NCBI GenBank assembly: GCA_005805045.1
Contig: SYNW01000123.1
Coordinates: 1-16,436, forward strand
DNA: 16,436 bases
Reading direction: 5' to 3'
Origin: Actinomycetota bacterium
Lineage (GTDB): Bacteria > Actinomycetota > Acidimicrobiia > Acidimicrobiales > Ilumatobacteraceae
Shown in pieces: positions 1 through 6,705 of the stretch; position 1 is the first letter of the stretch, and every line of letters begins with the position of its first letter. The notes below the pieces were generated by a model. That model did no database searches and was not told the origin of the DNA. It saw only the letters and a program-made list of their open reading frames with translations. Both the position numbers and the translations under genes were made by a program.

Positions 1-1
1 G

Positions 2-373
2 GTCGGCTGGGATGTCTCGGTTGCCGATGCCGTAATTTCTGATCAACTCGCCCATGAACTCGGCGCCGTGAGCGAACTCGGCAAGTTTGCAATGGCGATT
101 CAACGCCAGGTTCGCGAGTTCTGTCGAACCGAGACAAAACTCGAGGGGTTCGATTTGCCAGACCCAATCGCCATGGCGGTCGCCCTTGACCCAAAGATCG
201 TCACTTCAGAAATTCAAAAACACGTGCGCGTCAATCTTGGCTTCGGCGAGACACGCGGACAAACAATCGTCGACCAACTGGGCATCATCAACGATCGGGA
301 CAACTGTCGGGTTGTATTGCGCGTCGACCGCGAAAAATTTATCTCGCTACTGCGAGCGTCTCTGGTTAATTAG
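2..373 (+). CDS. Nucleoside hydrolase (IUNH family), C-terminal fragment
   Basis: The 5' part lies outside the window and the frame is open from base 2, giving 123 codons to TAG at 371-373. The fragment matches the C-terminal third of inosine/uridine-preferring nucleoside hydrolases, which cut the N-glycosidic bond of ribonucleosides for salvage. Supporting signs are the opening GWDVS stretch (family: GLDVT), the segment LPDPIAMAVALDP at fragment residues 52-64, TRGQTIVD near residue 86, and a C-terminal arginine-rich strand plus helix that ends the fold. D54 aligns with the family Asp of the HDP/HDA motif, while the His before it is Pro here. The gene converges on rpmA and their ends overlap by 8 nt. 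Family assignment is fairly secure; substrate preference cannot be told from this part. Confidence 0.85.
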   Translation, partial: VGWDVSVADAVISDQLAHELGAVSELGKFAMAIQRQVREFCRTETKLEGFDLPDPIAMAVALDPKIVTSEIQKHVRVNLGFGETRGQTIVDQLGIINDRDNCRVVLRVDREKFISLLRASLVN

Positions 374-623
374 ACGCTGGATGAACGTCGACGACCTTGC
401 GGCCACGACGCTCGGCAAACTTTACGTTGCCGTTGACAAGAGCGAACAAGGTATCGTCGCTGCCTTTGCCGACATTTTTGCCCGGGTGCACTTTCGTGCC
501 ACGTTGACGAATCAAAATTGTGCCGGCATTAATCAGCGTGCCGTCGAACACTTTTACGCCGAGTCGCTGGGCATTTGAATCTCTACCGTTTCTGGTAGAA
601 CCGCCACCCTTGGTTTTTGACAT
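366..623 (-). CDS. rpmA: 50S ribosomal protein L27
   Basis: An 85-residue protein of normal L27 length. It carries the family signature GGGSTRNGRDSNAQRLGVK at residues 6-24, followed by the usual small beta barrel (IRQRGTKVHPG, DDTLFALVNG) and a basic C-terminus. L27 is a bacterial large-subunit protein whose N-terminal tail reaches the peptidyl-transferase centre near the P-site tRNA. The start is ATG at 621-623, preceded by AAAGG at good spacing. There is no N-terminal cleavage extension of the Firmicutes type. The gene lies 3 nt after the rplU stop, so the two are almost certainly co-transcribed. It is the last gene of the minus-strand cluster; obg, the usual next gene, is absent and the stop overlaps the convergent nucleoside hydrolase gene. 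Confidence 0.98.
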   Translation of the reverse strand: MSKTKGGGSTRNGRDSNAQRLGVKVFDGTLINAGTILIRQRGTKVHPGKNVGKGSDDTLFALVNGNVKFAERRGRKVVDVHPASN

Positions 624-626
624 GAA

Positions 627-938
627 TCAGCCTTTCGCAATCGAGGTAATTTCAACAAGGCTATAACGCTGACGATGACCAAAGCGACGACGCTGGTTGG
701 TACGACGCTTGTACATGAACCCGTCAATCTTGTCACCGGCGACTTCGCCCAAAACTTTGCCCTTGACCGAAACCTTTGCCAGTTGCGCAGGCGTGGCAAG
801 GACTGTCTCACCATCTACAAGCATCACTGGTGTGAACGAAACTTCAGAACCGGTCGCTGCGCCAAGAAGTTCAACCTGAACTTGTTGACCTTTGGCCACT
901 TTTTCTTGTTTTCCACCAGAGGCGATGATCGCGTACAT
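627..938 (-). CDS. rplU: 50S ribosomal protein L21
   Basis: A 103-residue protein starting MYAIIASGGKQ, the canonical L21 N-terminus, with the C-terminal RNA-binding signature KRRTNQRRRFGHRQRYSLVEI at the usual place (split across about residues 75-95). L21 binds 23S rRNA in the large subunit. The start is ATG at 936-938. A longer frame reaches a TTG at 990-992, but the extra 18 residues have no L21 counterpart. No clear Shine-Dalgarno sequence precedes the chosen ATG. The gene sits 78 nt after rne and 3 nt before rpmA, the classic rne-rplU-rpmA order of actinomycetes, which couples synthesis of two ribosomal proteins to the gene for the main mRNA-decay nuclease. Confidence 0.98.
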   Translation of the reverse strand: MYAIIASGGKQEKVAKGQQVQVELLGAATGSEVSFTPVMLVDGETVLATPAQLAKVSVKGKVLGEVAGDKIDGFMYKRRTNQRRRFGHRQRYSLVEITSIAKG

Positions 939-964
939 ATTGAACTTTGAGCCTATCTGTGGGT

Positions 965-992
965 TTGATAAATCAACGTGGATCGACGACAA
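965..992 (-). promoter_or_regulatory. Weak candidate promoter for rplU-rpmA
   Basis: In the 78-nt gap between rne and rplU, the minus strand reads TTGTCG (987-992), a 16-nt spacer, then TATCAA (965-970). These are partial matches to sigma-70 type -35 and -10 boxes about 30 nt upstream of the rplU ATG. The -10 region overlaps a short palindrome (TTGATAAATCAA, 965-976). Read-through from rne is the simpler explanation, so this is only a candidate. Confidence 0.22.
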
Positions 993-1016
993 GAATCTCG
1001 GGGAAATCGCCCAAAA

Positions 1017-2663
1017 TTAGTCGAGCATCGAGTGGTCGACCATGATTCCACGACCCTCACAAGTTGGGCAAGTATCGGCGAAATTTGTCAGTAAACCCTC
1101 ACCAATGCGCTTGCGTGTCATCTCAACAAGACCTAGTTCTGAAATCTCGAATACTTGAGTGCGAGTTTTGTCGCGCGAGAGAGCATCTTTGAAACGTTCG
1201 AGAACTCTGCGTCGGTTGTCACGGATCTCCATGTCAATGAAGTCGATAACGATGATGCCACCAATGTCGCGCAGTCGCAATTGTCGGGCAATTTCATCGG
1301 CGGCCTCAAGGTTGTTGTTGAATACCGTTTCTTCAAGGCTCGTCTTGCCGATATTTTTGCCGGTGTTGACGTCGATTACGGTCAACGCCTCGGTGTGTTC
1401 GATTACCAACGAACCACCCGACGGCAACCAAACCTTGATGTCGAGTGCCTTATGAATCTGCTCGTGCACGTGCTGCTTTTCGAACAACGACAAACCTTCG
1501 ACTTCGGTGTCGTGAAACTCGATGCGTTCCAAAAATTCTGGGTTGAAGTCGCCGATATATTGACATACTTCTTCGAACAAAACTCTGTCGTCGAGAATGA
1601 TGCCGCGATAATCGCTGCTGAACTCTTCGCGGATAACTCGCACGGCAAGCGAAGGCTCGCGATAAAGCAGTGTCGGACCACTCGCCTTCTTTGAACGCTC
1701 CTTGATTTCTTCCCATAGTTCGAGCAGTCGTGACATATCTGTCTGCAGCTCATGTTCGGTGGCGTTTTCGGCCGCGGTTCTCACGATGACGCCGTGCTCT
1801 TCTGGTTTTACGCGATCCAAAATTGTGCGCAAACGACGACGCTCGTCTTCGGGCAAACGCTTTGAGATGCCGTAAGTGCGCGAATCAGGGATTAAAACAA
1901 CGAATCGACCAGGCAGCGAGACTTCTTGAGTCAGTCGACCACCCTTTGCCCCGATCGGATTCTTTGTGACTTGACACAAAATCAACTGGCGCGACTGCAA
2001 GACATGTTCGATTCGCGGCTCGGGGCCCTGTTCGACGACATCTTCTTTGTCGAATTGCACGTCGCCGCGATATAAAACCGCATTCTTCGGCGTGCCAATA
2101 TCCACGAAAGCTGCTTCCATGCCAGGAAGCACGTTCTGAACGCGACCCAAATAGATGTTGCCATGAATCTGGTCGGCATCATCTGCCGGACGACTGACAT
2201 AGTGCTCAATCAGGCTGCGCCCCTCAAGCATCGCAACTTGCGTGAAATCTTTGCGCACCTGAACACACATCATGTATCGACCCAATGGTCGACCATTGCG
2301 CTCTTTGCCACGACGACGCTCGATCAACTCGGCGTCTGTCTCAATTATCGACTGCTTGGTCGCACGCCCGCTATCTCGGTCGTGACGATCACCTCGACGA
2401 CGGCGATTACGGCCGCCGCGACGGTTGCGCCCACCTTTGCCCGACTTCTCACCGCGGTCTGTCTTTTCAGACTTTCGCGAACCCCGACCTGAATCTGGCT
2501 TGGCTTCAGCCGAATTGTTCGACGGCTGTGCAACGGACGGCGCAACGAATGGTGCGGGACGCGTGTCACCAATTTGCGGTTTGCGAACAAGTGCCGAATC
2601 TGTCGCCTCGGGCGAGACTAAACGACCTTCACGTGGATGCTCTGGTAACTCTGGGGAATTCAT
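1017..2663 (-). CDS. rne: Ribonuclease E/G family endoribonuclease
   Basis: A 548-residue protein. Residues 1-120 are predicted disordered and very basic, with an RG/RGG-like stretch at about 78-100. The catalytic part starts near residue 130 with the S1 RNA-binding domain (GNIYLGRVQNVLPGMEAAFVD at 168-188). The DNase I-like subdomain holds the two metal-ligand aspartates, D431 in ALTVIDVNTG and D474 in VIDFIDM. The Zn-link CPTC spans 532-535, where two subunits share a zinc ion. Only 13 residues follow, so the long C-terminal scaffold of E. coli or M. tuberculosis RNase E is absent. The enzyme makes 5'-monophosphate-assisted cuts in mRNA and in rRNA/tRNA precursors. The ATG at 2661-2663 has a good AGAAGGA site 7 nt upstream. 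It is rne by operon position, although the domain layout resembles RNase G. Confidence 0.95.
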   Translation of the reverse strand: MNSPELPEHPREGRLVSPEATDSALVRKPQIGDTRPAPFVAPSVAQPSNNSAEAKPDSGRGSRKSEKTDRGEKSGKGGRNRRGGRNRRRRGDRHDRDSGRATKQSIIETDAELIERRRGKERNGRPLGRYMMCVQVRKDFTQVAMLEGRSLIEHYVSRPADDADQIHGNIYLGRVQNVLPGMEAAFVDIGTPKNAVLYRGDVQFDKEDVVEQGPEPRIEHVLQSRQLILCQVTKNPIGAKGGRLTQEVSLPGRFVVLIPDSRTYGISKRLPEDERRRLRTILDRVKPEEHGVIVRTAAENATEHELQTDMSRLLELWEEIKERSKKASGPTLLYREPSLAVRVIREEFSSDYRGIILDDRVLFEEVCQYIGDFNPEFLERIEFHDTEVEGLSLFEKQHVHEQIHKALDIKVWLPSGGSLVIEHTEALTVIDVNTGKNIGKTSLEETVFNNNLEAADEIARQLRLRDIGGIIVIDFIDMEIRDNRRRVLERFKDALSRDKTRTQVFEISELGLVEMTRKRIGEGLLTNFADTCPTCEGRGIMVDHSMLD

Positions 2664-2834
2664 TAACTGATCCTTCTAAACCTGTCAAACGAACTGAGAA
2701 ACACAAGTTCGTCAATCGCGGTCAGGGCTAACTCAGGAGACTGAGCGCACCTTTTTCGCGAAAATCGAATGTTTGGAGCTTGCGCTCCGTGCCTTCAGGC
2801 TACCCCGTGTGGCAAGACTAAAGACGGACTCAAA
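2664..2834 (-). promoter_or_regulatory. rne leader region with small hairpins
   Basis: The 171 nt between the rodA stop and the rne start are the longest non-coding gap in the cluster. On the minus strand they contain GGAGC-GCAA-GCTCC (2788-2775, a 5-bp stem closed by a GNRA-type loop), the palindrome TTTTCGCGAAAA (2764-2753), CTCAG-TCTC-CTGAG (2745-2732), and then the rne ribosome-binding site AGAAGGA (about 2677-2671). No stem is followed by a T-run, so none looks like an intrinsic terminator for rodA. I found no good -35/-10 pair; TTGACG at 2715-2710 lacks a matching -10. A structured 5' leader for rne is the likeliest reading. Confidence 0.4.
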
Positions 2835-4004
2835 TCAGCGCAGGCGACGCATATAAATGCTCTGGGCTAGACCGATAAGCAACGCGCTTGCAACAAGGTG
2901 CGAACCACCATACGAGATGAAAGGTAGTGGCAGGCCGCTAACCGGGGTGAGACCGAGGGTCATGCCGATGTTTTGAAAAATCTGAAACAACAGCAGCGCG
3001 AAAATACCGGCGACCAACAACTGATCGAATCTCGTCCGCGCAATGCGTGAAATAGACCAAAGACGCCAAAGAATCACCGCAAACAGTGCGAGAACTACGA
3101 ACCCCCCAATCATTCCGAATTGTTCGCCGATGGCCGAAAATGGAAAGTCACTGAATTGGACAGGGATGAACTTGCCGTTCGTCAGCGGACCCTGCAGATA
3201 ACCCTTACCGAAAAAACCACCACTGGCTACGGCGCGCTTGGCGAAACGAACCTGCAAAACGATTTGTTGCAGATCTTTTTCGTTTGAATCTTGATTGAAG
3301 AATGCTTCGAAACGCCTCAACTGATAGCGATCCACTATGCCAGCCCAGGCGACGGCACCTGCCGAAACAATCGTCAGCACTGTGATCAGCGCAATGTACC
3401 GTCTCTTGGCGCCAGCCATCAACAGCACGCCTGCGACACCAGAAACCACGACTGTCGCCGAACCCAAGTCTGGCTGAAGCAAAATCAAAACAACCGGAAA
3501 GCCAAGCGTAAGCAACGAAACTGAAAACTGGTGGTAGTCAATTTTGTCGTATGCCGCGTCAGCCGTATATGCCGCAATCAAAATTATCACCACTACTTTC
3601 ATCAACTCAGCAGGTTGTACCGAAATTGGACCAAGGTCGAAAGAAAGTCTGGCCCCACGACGCACTGCACCCCCAACCAATACCAGAATCAACAAAATAC
3701 ATGAACTGATGTACCAAAAAACTGCCCGCTCACGAATCCATTCGTGACCGACAGCCATAATCACCACTATCACCACTGCGGCGATGATCAAGAATGCCAC
3801 CTGCCGTAGCACGTAAAAATATTCATCAAATCCTTGATCAAGCAACCGTTGTCTTGTTGCTGAATAGACGATAAAAGCACCGATCACACTTTGCGCTAGC
3901 ACGGCAATCAGCAACACAATGTCGACGTTTTTCCAGACAGATAAAACGTCGTAACTCGCTCCCATCCACTTCGGCAACGAAATTTTAGGCAAGAAACGAG
4001 CCAT
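2835..4004 (-). CDS. rodA: Peptidoglycan glycosyltransferase RodA (SEDS family)
   Basis: A 389-residue polytopic membrane protein with about ten hydrophobic segments, the first at residues 28-48. SEDS landmarks are QPDLGSA (178-184), the extracellular loop with the catalytic Asp in QFSDF (D286), and GLPLPFISYGGS (357-368). RodA polymerises lipid II into glycan strands for side-wall elongation, paired with the class B transpeptidase PBP2. The partner PBP2 gene is immediately upstream, with its stop 2 nt before this ATG at 4002-4004. A longer start at 4043 would overlap mrdA by 37 nt, has no ribosome-binding site, and adds only a short basic tail, so I prefer 4004. The residue before SD of the catalytic motif is Phe, where His is common in RodA. 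Confidence 0.95.
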   Translation of the reverse strand: MARFLPKISLPKWMGASYDVLSVWKNVDIVLLIAVLAQSVIGAFIVYSATRQRLLDQGFDEYFYVLRQVAFLIIAAVVIVVIMAVGHEWIRERAVFWYISSCILLILVLVGGAVRRGARLSFDLGPISVQPAELMKVVVIILIAAYTADAAYDKIDYHQFSVSLLTLGFPVVLILLQPDLGSATVVVSGVAGVLLMAGAKRRYIALITVLTIVSAGAVAWAGIVDRYQLRRFEAFFNQDSNEKDLQQIVLQVRFAKRAVASGGFFGKGYLQGPLTNGKFIPVQFSDFPFSAIGEQFGMIGGFVVLALFAVILWRLWSISRIARTRFDQLLVAGIFALLLFQIFQNIGMTLGLTPVSGLPLPFISYGGSHLVASALLIGLAQSIYMRRLR

Positions 4005-4006
4005 GT

Positions 4007-6187
4007 TTACTCGCGTGTATCCGAGACTCCGCCGACGAGACATAGCGGGTTGCGCAAAGAGGTTGGTGGTGCAACTGCAAAACTTGCCTTATCCAACGGA
4101 TCAGCCGGCCGAACTTCGTCGTAGCGATAGTCGCCAGCCAGCGCGGTGAATATGCACTTGACCACCGGGGCTGCGGCCTGTGATCCATAGCCGGCCTTTT
4201 CGAGATATGCATAAACCGTGTAAGGCTGAGAACCGTCCAAGCTGAAAGCACCAAAAGCCGACGAGTCATTCCATGGCAAGTTTCCCAAGCCCTGGGCAGT
4301 ACCCGTCTTGCCAGCAATCGGCAATTTTTTATAGTCGTAGCCACGAAAAATATTTTCCCCGGTTGCCTTGTGGTAGTAGTCGAAATTCACGCCAGGGCCT
4401 GTGATTACCCTGGTCATTCCCTTGACGATCGGGGTGCGAACTGCAGCAGTCATACTGATGCGTCGAGTTGGCTTGATCGAAACAAGTCGTTGAACAACTT
4501 TTGTCGACCCAAAATCAACAATTCCTGGTCGCGAATCACGGGTGCCAGGTGCAAGTAATGCGAGTCCTACCTTTGGTTCATAAACCCTCCCGCCGTTGGC
4601 GATTACCGCAAACGCTTGGGCCATCTGCAACGGCGTCACCGAAAGCAGACCTTGACCAATCGCAAAAAGAACTTGGTCGCCGACATAATAAGCCTCACCC
4701 GACTCTTGAGTAATTGCGCCAATATCTGCGAGACGTTTTTTTAACGCTTTACTCGGAATAGCGCCCGCATATTCGTAGGGCAAGTCGATGTTCGTCGGCG
4801 ACCCAAGACCAAATTGCCGAGTTTCATTTTCAAGAATCGGCGCGTATCCGCGCTCTGTGAGAATCTGCTCTCCGATTTTATAAAAAAATGTGTCGCTTGA
4901 AACTGCAAGCGCTGATTCGACATCAACTGTGCCATAGCGACACGGGGCTCCCGTGGCTCGGCAAATTGAATTTCTAAAGACACACTTAACGCCCTGTTGA
5001 CATCTGTCTTCAGGAATGCTCTGTAATTTATAGGTGCCACGGTCGTCAAACGTATACTCATCTGCGCCAGGTAGCTGGCCCGTGTTCAGTGCCGCATACG
5101 CAACGAGTGGTTTGAACGAAGAACCCACGTTGTATCGACCAGAAATCGCACGGTTCACCAAAATTGATTTGTCTGGGTCATCGGTTTGCGGAAACAGTTG
5201 TGAAAACTTATCTTTAGGCAGCCCACCTCCGAACCAGCGCACGTCAAAACGCGGATAACTCGCCATCGCGATTACCCGTCCCGAGTTGTGATTCAAAACG
5301 ACGACCGAGCCGGCTGGAGCCTTGTAAAAATTTACTTCGGGATACTGAGGGTCCAAAGTGCCGTCTGGCAAGCGAACTTGACCTGCCTCAACGCGTTGAC
5401 GAACCAACAACTGTGTTTCGAGTGCTTGTTCAGCGAACTGCTGCACCGTCAAATCAATGGACAATTGCAGATCGTTTCCGGCAATTGGTTCAACGCGCTC
5501 AATCAAACCGAGAATATTGCCGACAGCATCTACTTCATAGCGAACAAAACCTGGCTTACCACGCAATGCAGTTTCGTAGACCTCTTCTACCCCGTATTGG
5601 CCAACGCGCTCATTCGGGTCGTACCCAACCGACTTGTAGTAGGCCAGATTGCCTTTCGAAATTGCCCCGAGATACCCCATGACATGACCGGCCAACGCAC
5701 CATATGGATAACTTCTGCGCCACTCTTCTCGCACGAAAATGCCCCTGTAATCTTCGACGCGTTCCATCAAAAACAGGGCTGTATCTTCAGAGACATCTTC
5801 GCGTAATGGAATCGACTCAAAAGGCCCATAACGCTCGTCTTGCATTCGCTCAAGCAAAGTTTCGATCGGTACGTTCAGCGGCCCAGAAAGTCGCTGAGCC
5901 ATCGCCAACCTTGCGGCCGGCTTGCGAACCACATCTCGATCTATTGTTACCACAAGAGTGCGCTTATTGTCGGCCATCACGCGACCTGCTGAATCAAAAA
6001 TTCTGCCCCGTTCGGGAATGAGTTTAATTGTTCTCGTGCGCACCTTGGCGATAACTTCTTCTACATCTCGAGAGCCAACCGCTTGTAAGTGCCACATGCG
6101 AAATGAAAGAGCACCAAACAAAACAATTGCGACAACCCCGAGTGCGAGCAACCGTTTTGGAACGCTCTCGGATTTTTGCATCGACAT
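4007..6187 (-). CDS. mrdA: Penicillin-binding protein 2 (class B transpeptidase)
   Basis: A 726-residue protein with one N-terminal membrane anchor (about residues 12-30), then the pedestal/dimerisation domain opening with LIPERGRIFDSAGRVMADN (57-75). The extracytoplasmic transpeptidase domain has the SxxK serine S356 (GSSFK), the SxD triad S430-S-D432 (SSDTFFY) and KTGT at 627-630. It cross-links peptidoglycan during elongation as partner of RodA, under MreB/MreC/MreD control. The ATG at 6185-6187 overlaps the mreD stop by one base (TGATG). The frame is open further upstream, but the extra 70 residues lie over mreD and look non-protein-like. An unusual segment holds four cysteines, C396, C402, C409 and C416, between the SxxK and SxD motifs. 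Annotation as mrdA rather than ftsI follows from the neighbours. Confidence 0.95.
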   Translation of the reverse strand: MSMQKSESVPKRLLALGVVAIVLFGALSFRMWHLQAVGSRDVEEVIAKVRTRTIKLIPERGRIFDSAGRVMADNKRTLVVTIDRDVVRKPAARLAMAQRLSGPLNVPIETLLERMQDERYGPFESIPLREDVSEDTALFLMERVEDYRGIFVREEWRRSYPYGALAGHVMGYLGAISKGNLAYYKSVGYDPNERVGQYGVEEVYETALRGKPGFVRYEVDAVGNILGLIERVEPIAGNDLQLSIDLTVQQFAEQALETQLLVRQRVEAGQVRLPDGTLDPQYPEVNFYKAPAGSVVVLNHNSGRVIAMASYPRFDVRWFGGGLPKDKFSQLFPQTDDPDKSILVNRAISGRYNVGSSFKPLVAYAALNTGQLPGADEYTFDDRGTYKLQSIPEDRCQQGVKCVFRNSICRATGAPCRYGTVDVESALAVSSDTFFYKIGEQILTERGYAPILENETRQFGLGSPTNIDLPYEYAGAIPSKALKKRLADIGAITQESGEAYYVGDQVLFAIGQGLLSVTPLQMAQAFAVIANGGRVYEPKVGLALLAPGTRDSRPGIVDFGSTKVVQRLVSIKPTRRISMTAAVRTPIVKGMTRVITGPGVNFDYYHKATGENIFRGYDYKKLPIAGKTGTAQGLGNLPWNDSSAFGAFSLDGSQPYTVYAYLEKAGYGSQAAAPVVKCIFTALAGDYRYDEVRPADPLDKASFAVAPPTSLRNPLCLVGGVSDTRE

Positions 6188-6705
6188 CAAATAGCCACTT
6201 TTCTTTCGCTCAATGTCCAGCGACAAACGATTACCGCCAGCGGTGAAATAATCACATTGCAAATTGCGACAACTAATGCAACTTTGATCACACGTAACTG
6301 CAACCATCCGTCTAAACCGACGACAGATTGGGCCATCGGAAAATAGATTTCGCCAAGCACCGACGCCACGGCAACTGCAATGAGCCTCATCCACCAAGTT
6401 GGCTCGTTAAAAAAATAGATCAAGAGGCCGGCGGTTGCGCCTGCTAGACCCAATGAGAGAGAACTCAACCCAACTGGTGTGGGCAATATCATGTCGAACA
6501 TCATGCCTGCGATCAGTCCGGTCAATGCGCCGATTGCCGATCCATAAAGCGACCCGGCGACCACGACAAACAACAGAACTATTTGTACCGCTACCCCAAA
6601 TGGACGAAGGTCAGAAAACAAAGTTGTCTGCAAAGACTGGACTATCAACAGCACAAGCACGAGACGTGTCCATCTACTTGAGAGGATCGTCGCTAAGCGA
6701 ATCAT
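6187..6705 (-). CDS. mreD: Rod shape-determining protein MreD
   Basis: A 172-residue, very hydrophobic protein with five to six predicted membrane spans, the usual size for MreD. Sequence conservation in this family is low, but the segment GLIAGMMFDMILPTPVGLSS near residues 63-82 resembles the family pattern G-x(2)-D-x(5)-G. MreD is an inner-membrane component of the elongasome that connects MreC with the PBP2/RodA pair. The ATG at 6703-6705 overlaps the mreC stop in an ATGA junction and the TGA overlaps the mrdA start, so translation of mreC, mreD and mrdA is probably coupled. Position between mreC and mrdA is as important to the call as the sequence. Confidence 0.9.
   Translation of the reverse strand: MIRLATILSSRWTRLVLVLLIVQSLQTTLFSDLRPFGVAVQIVLLFVVVAGSLYGSAIGALTGLIAGMMFDMILPTPVGLSSLSLGLAGATAGLLIYFFNEPTWWMRLIAVAVASVLGEIYFPMAQSVVGLDGWLQLRVIKVALVVAICNVIISPLAVIVCRWTLSERKVAI

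Noticed and set aside
1155..1694. A 179-codon open frame on the plus strand inside rne
   Set aside because: It is antisense to the conserved catalytic part of rne, has no recognisable domain, and is explained by the codon bias of the real gene.
2775..2788. Hairpin after rodA as an intrinsic terminator
   Set aside because: The 5-bp stem with a GCAA loop has no following T-run on the minus strand.
4734..4745. Run of seven A (minus strand) in mrdA as a programmed frameshift site
   Set aside because: It forms an A-AAA-AAA heptamer, but the alternative frame gives no meaningful product, no stimulatory structure was seen, and the zero frame is conserved on both sides.
5288..5806. A 172-codon plus-strand frame inside mrdA
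   Set aside because: Antisense shadow of the PBP2 coding sequence; composition is not protein-like and there is no start signal.
6188..6397. 70-residue N-terminal extension of PBP2
   Set aside because: It lies over mreD in another frame and lacks PBP features; the ATG at 6187 directly precedes the membrane anchor and overlaps the mreD stop by one base.
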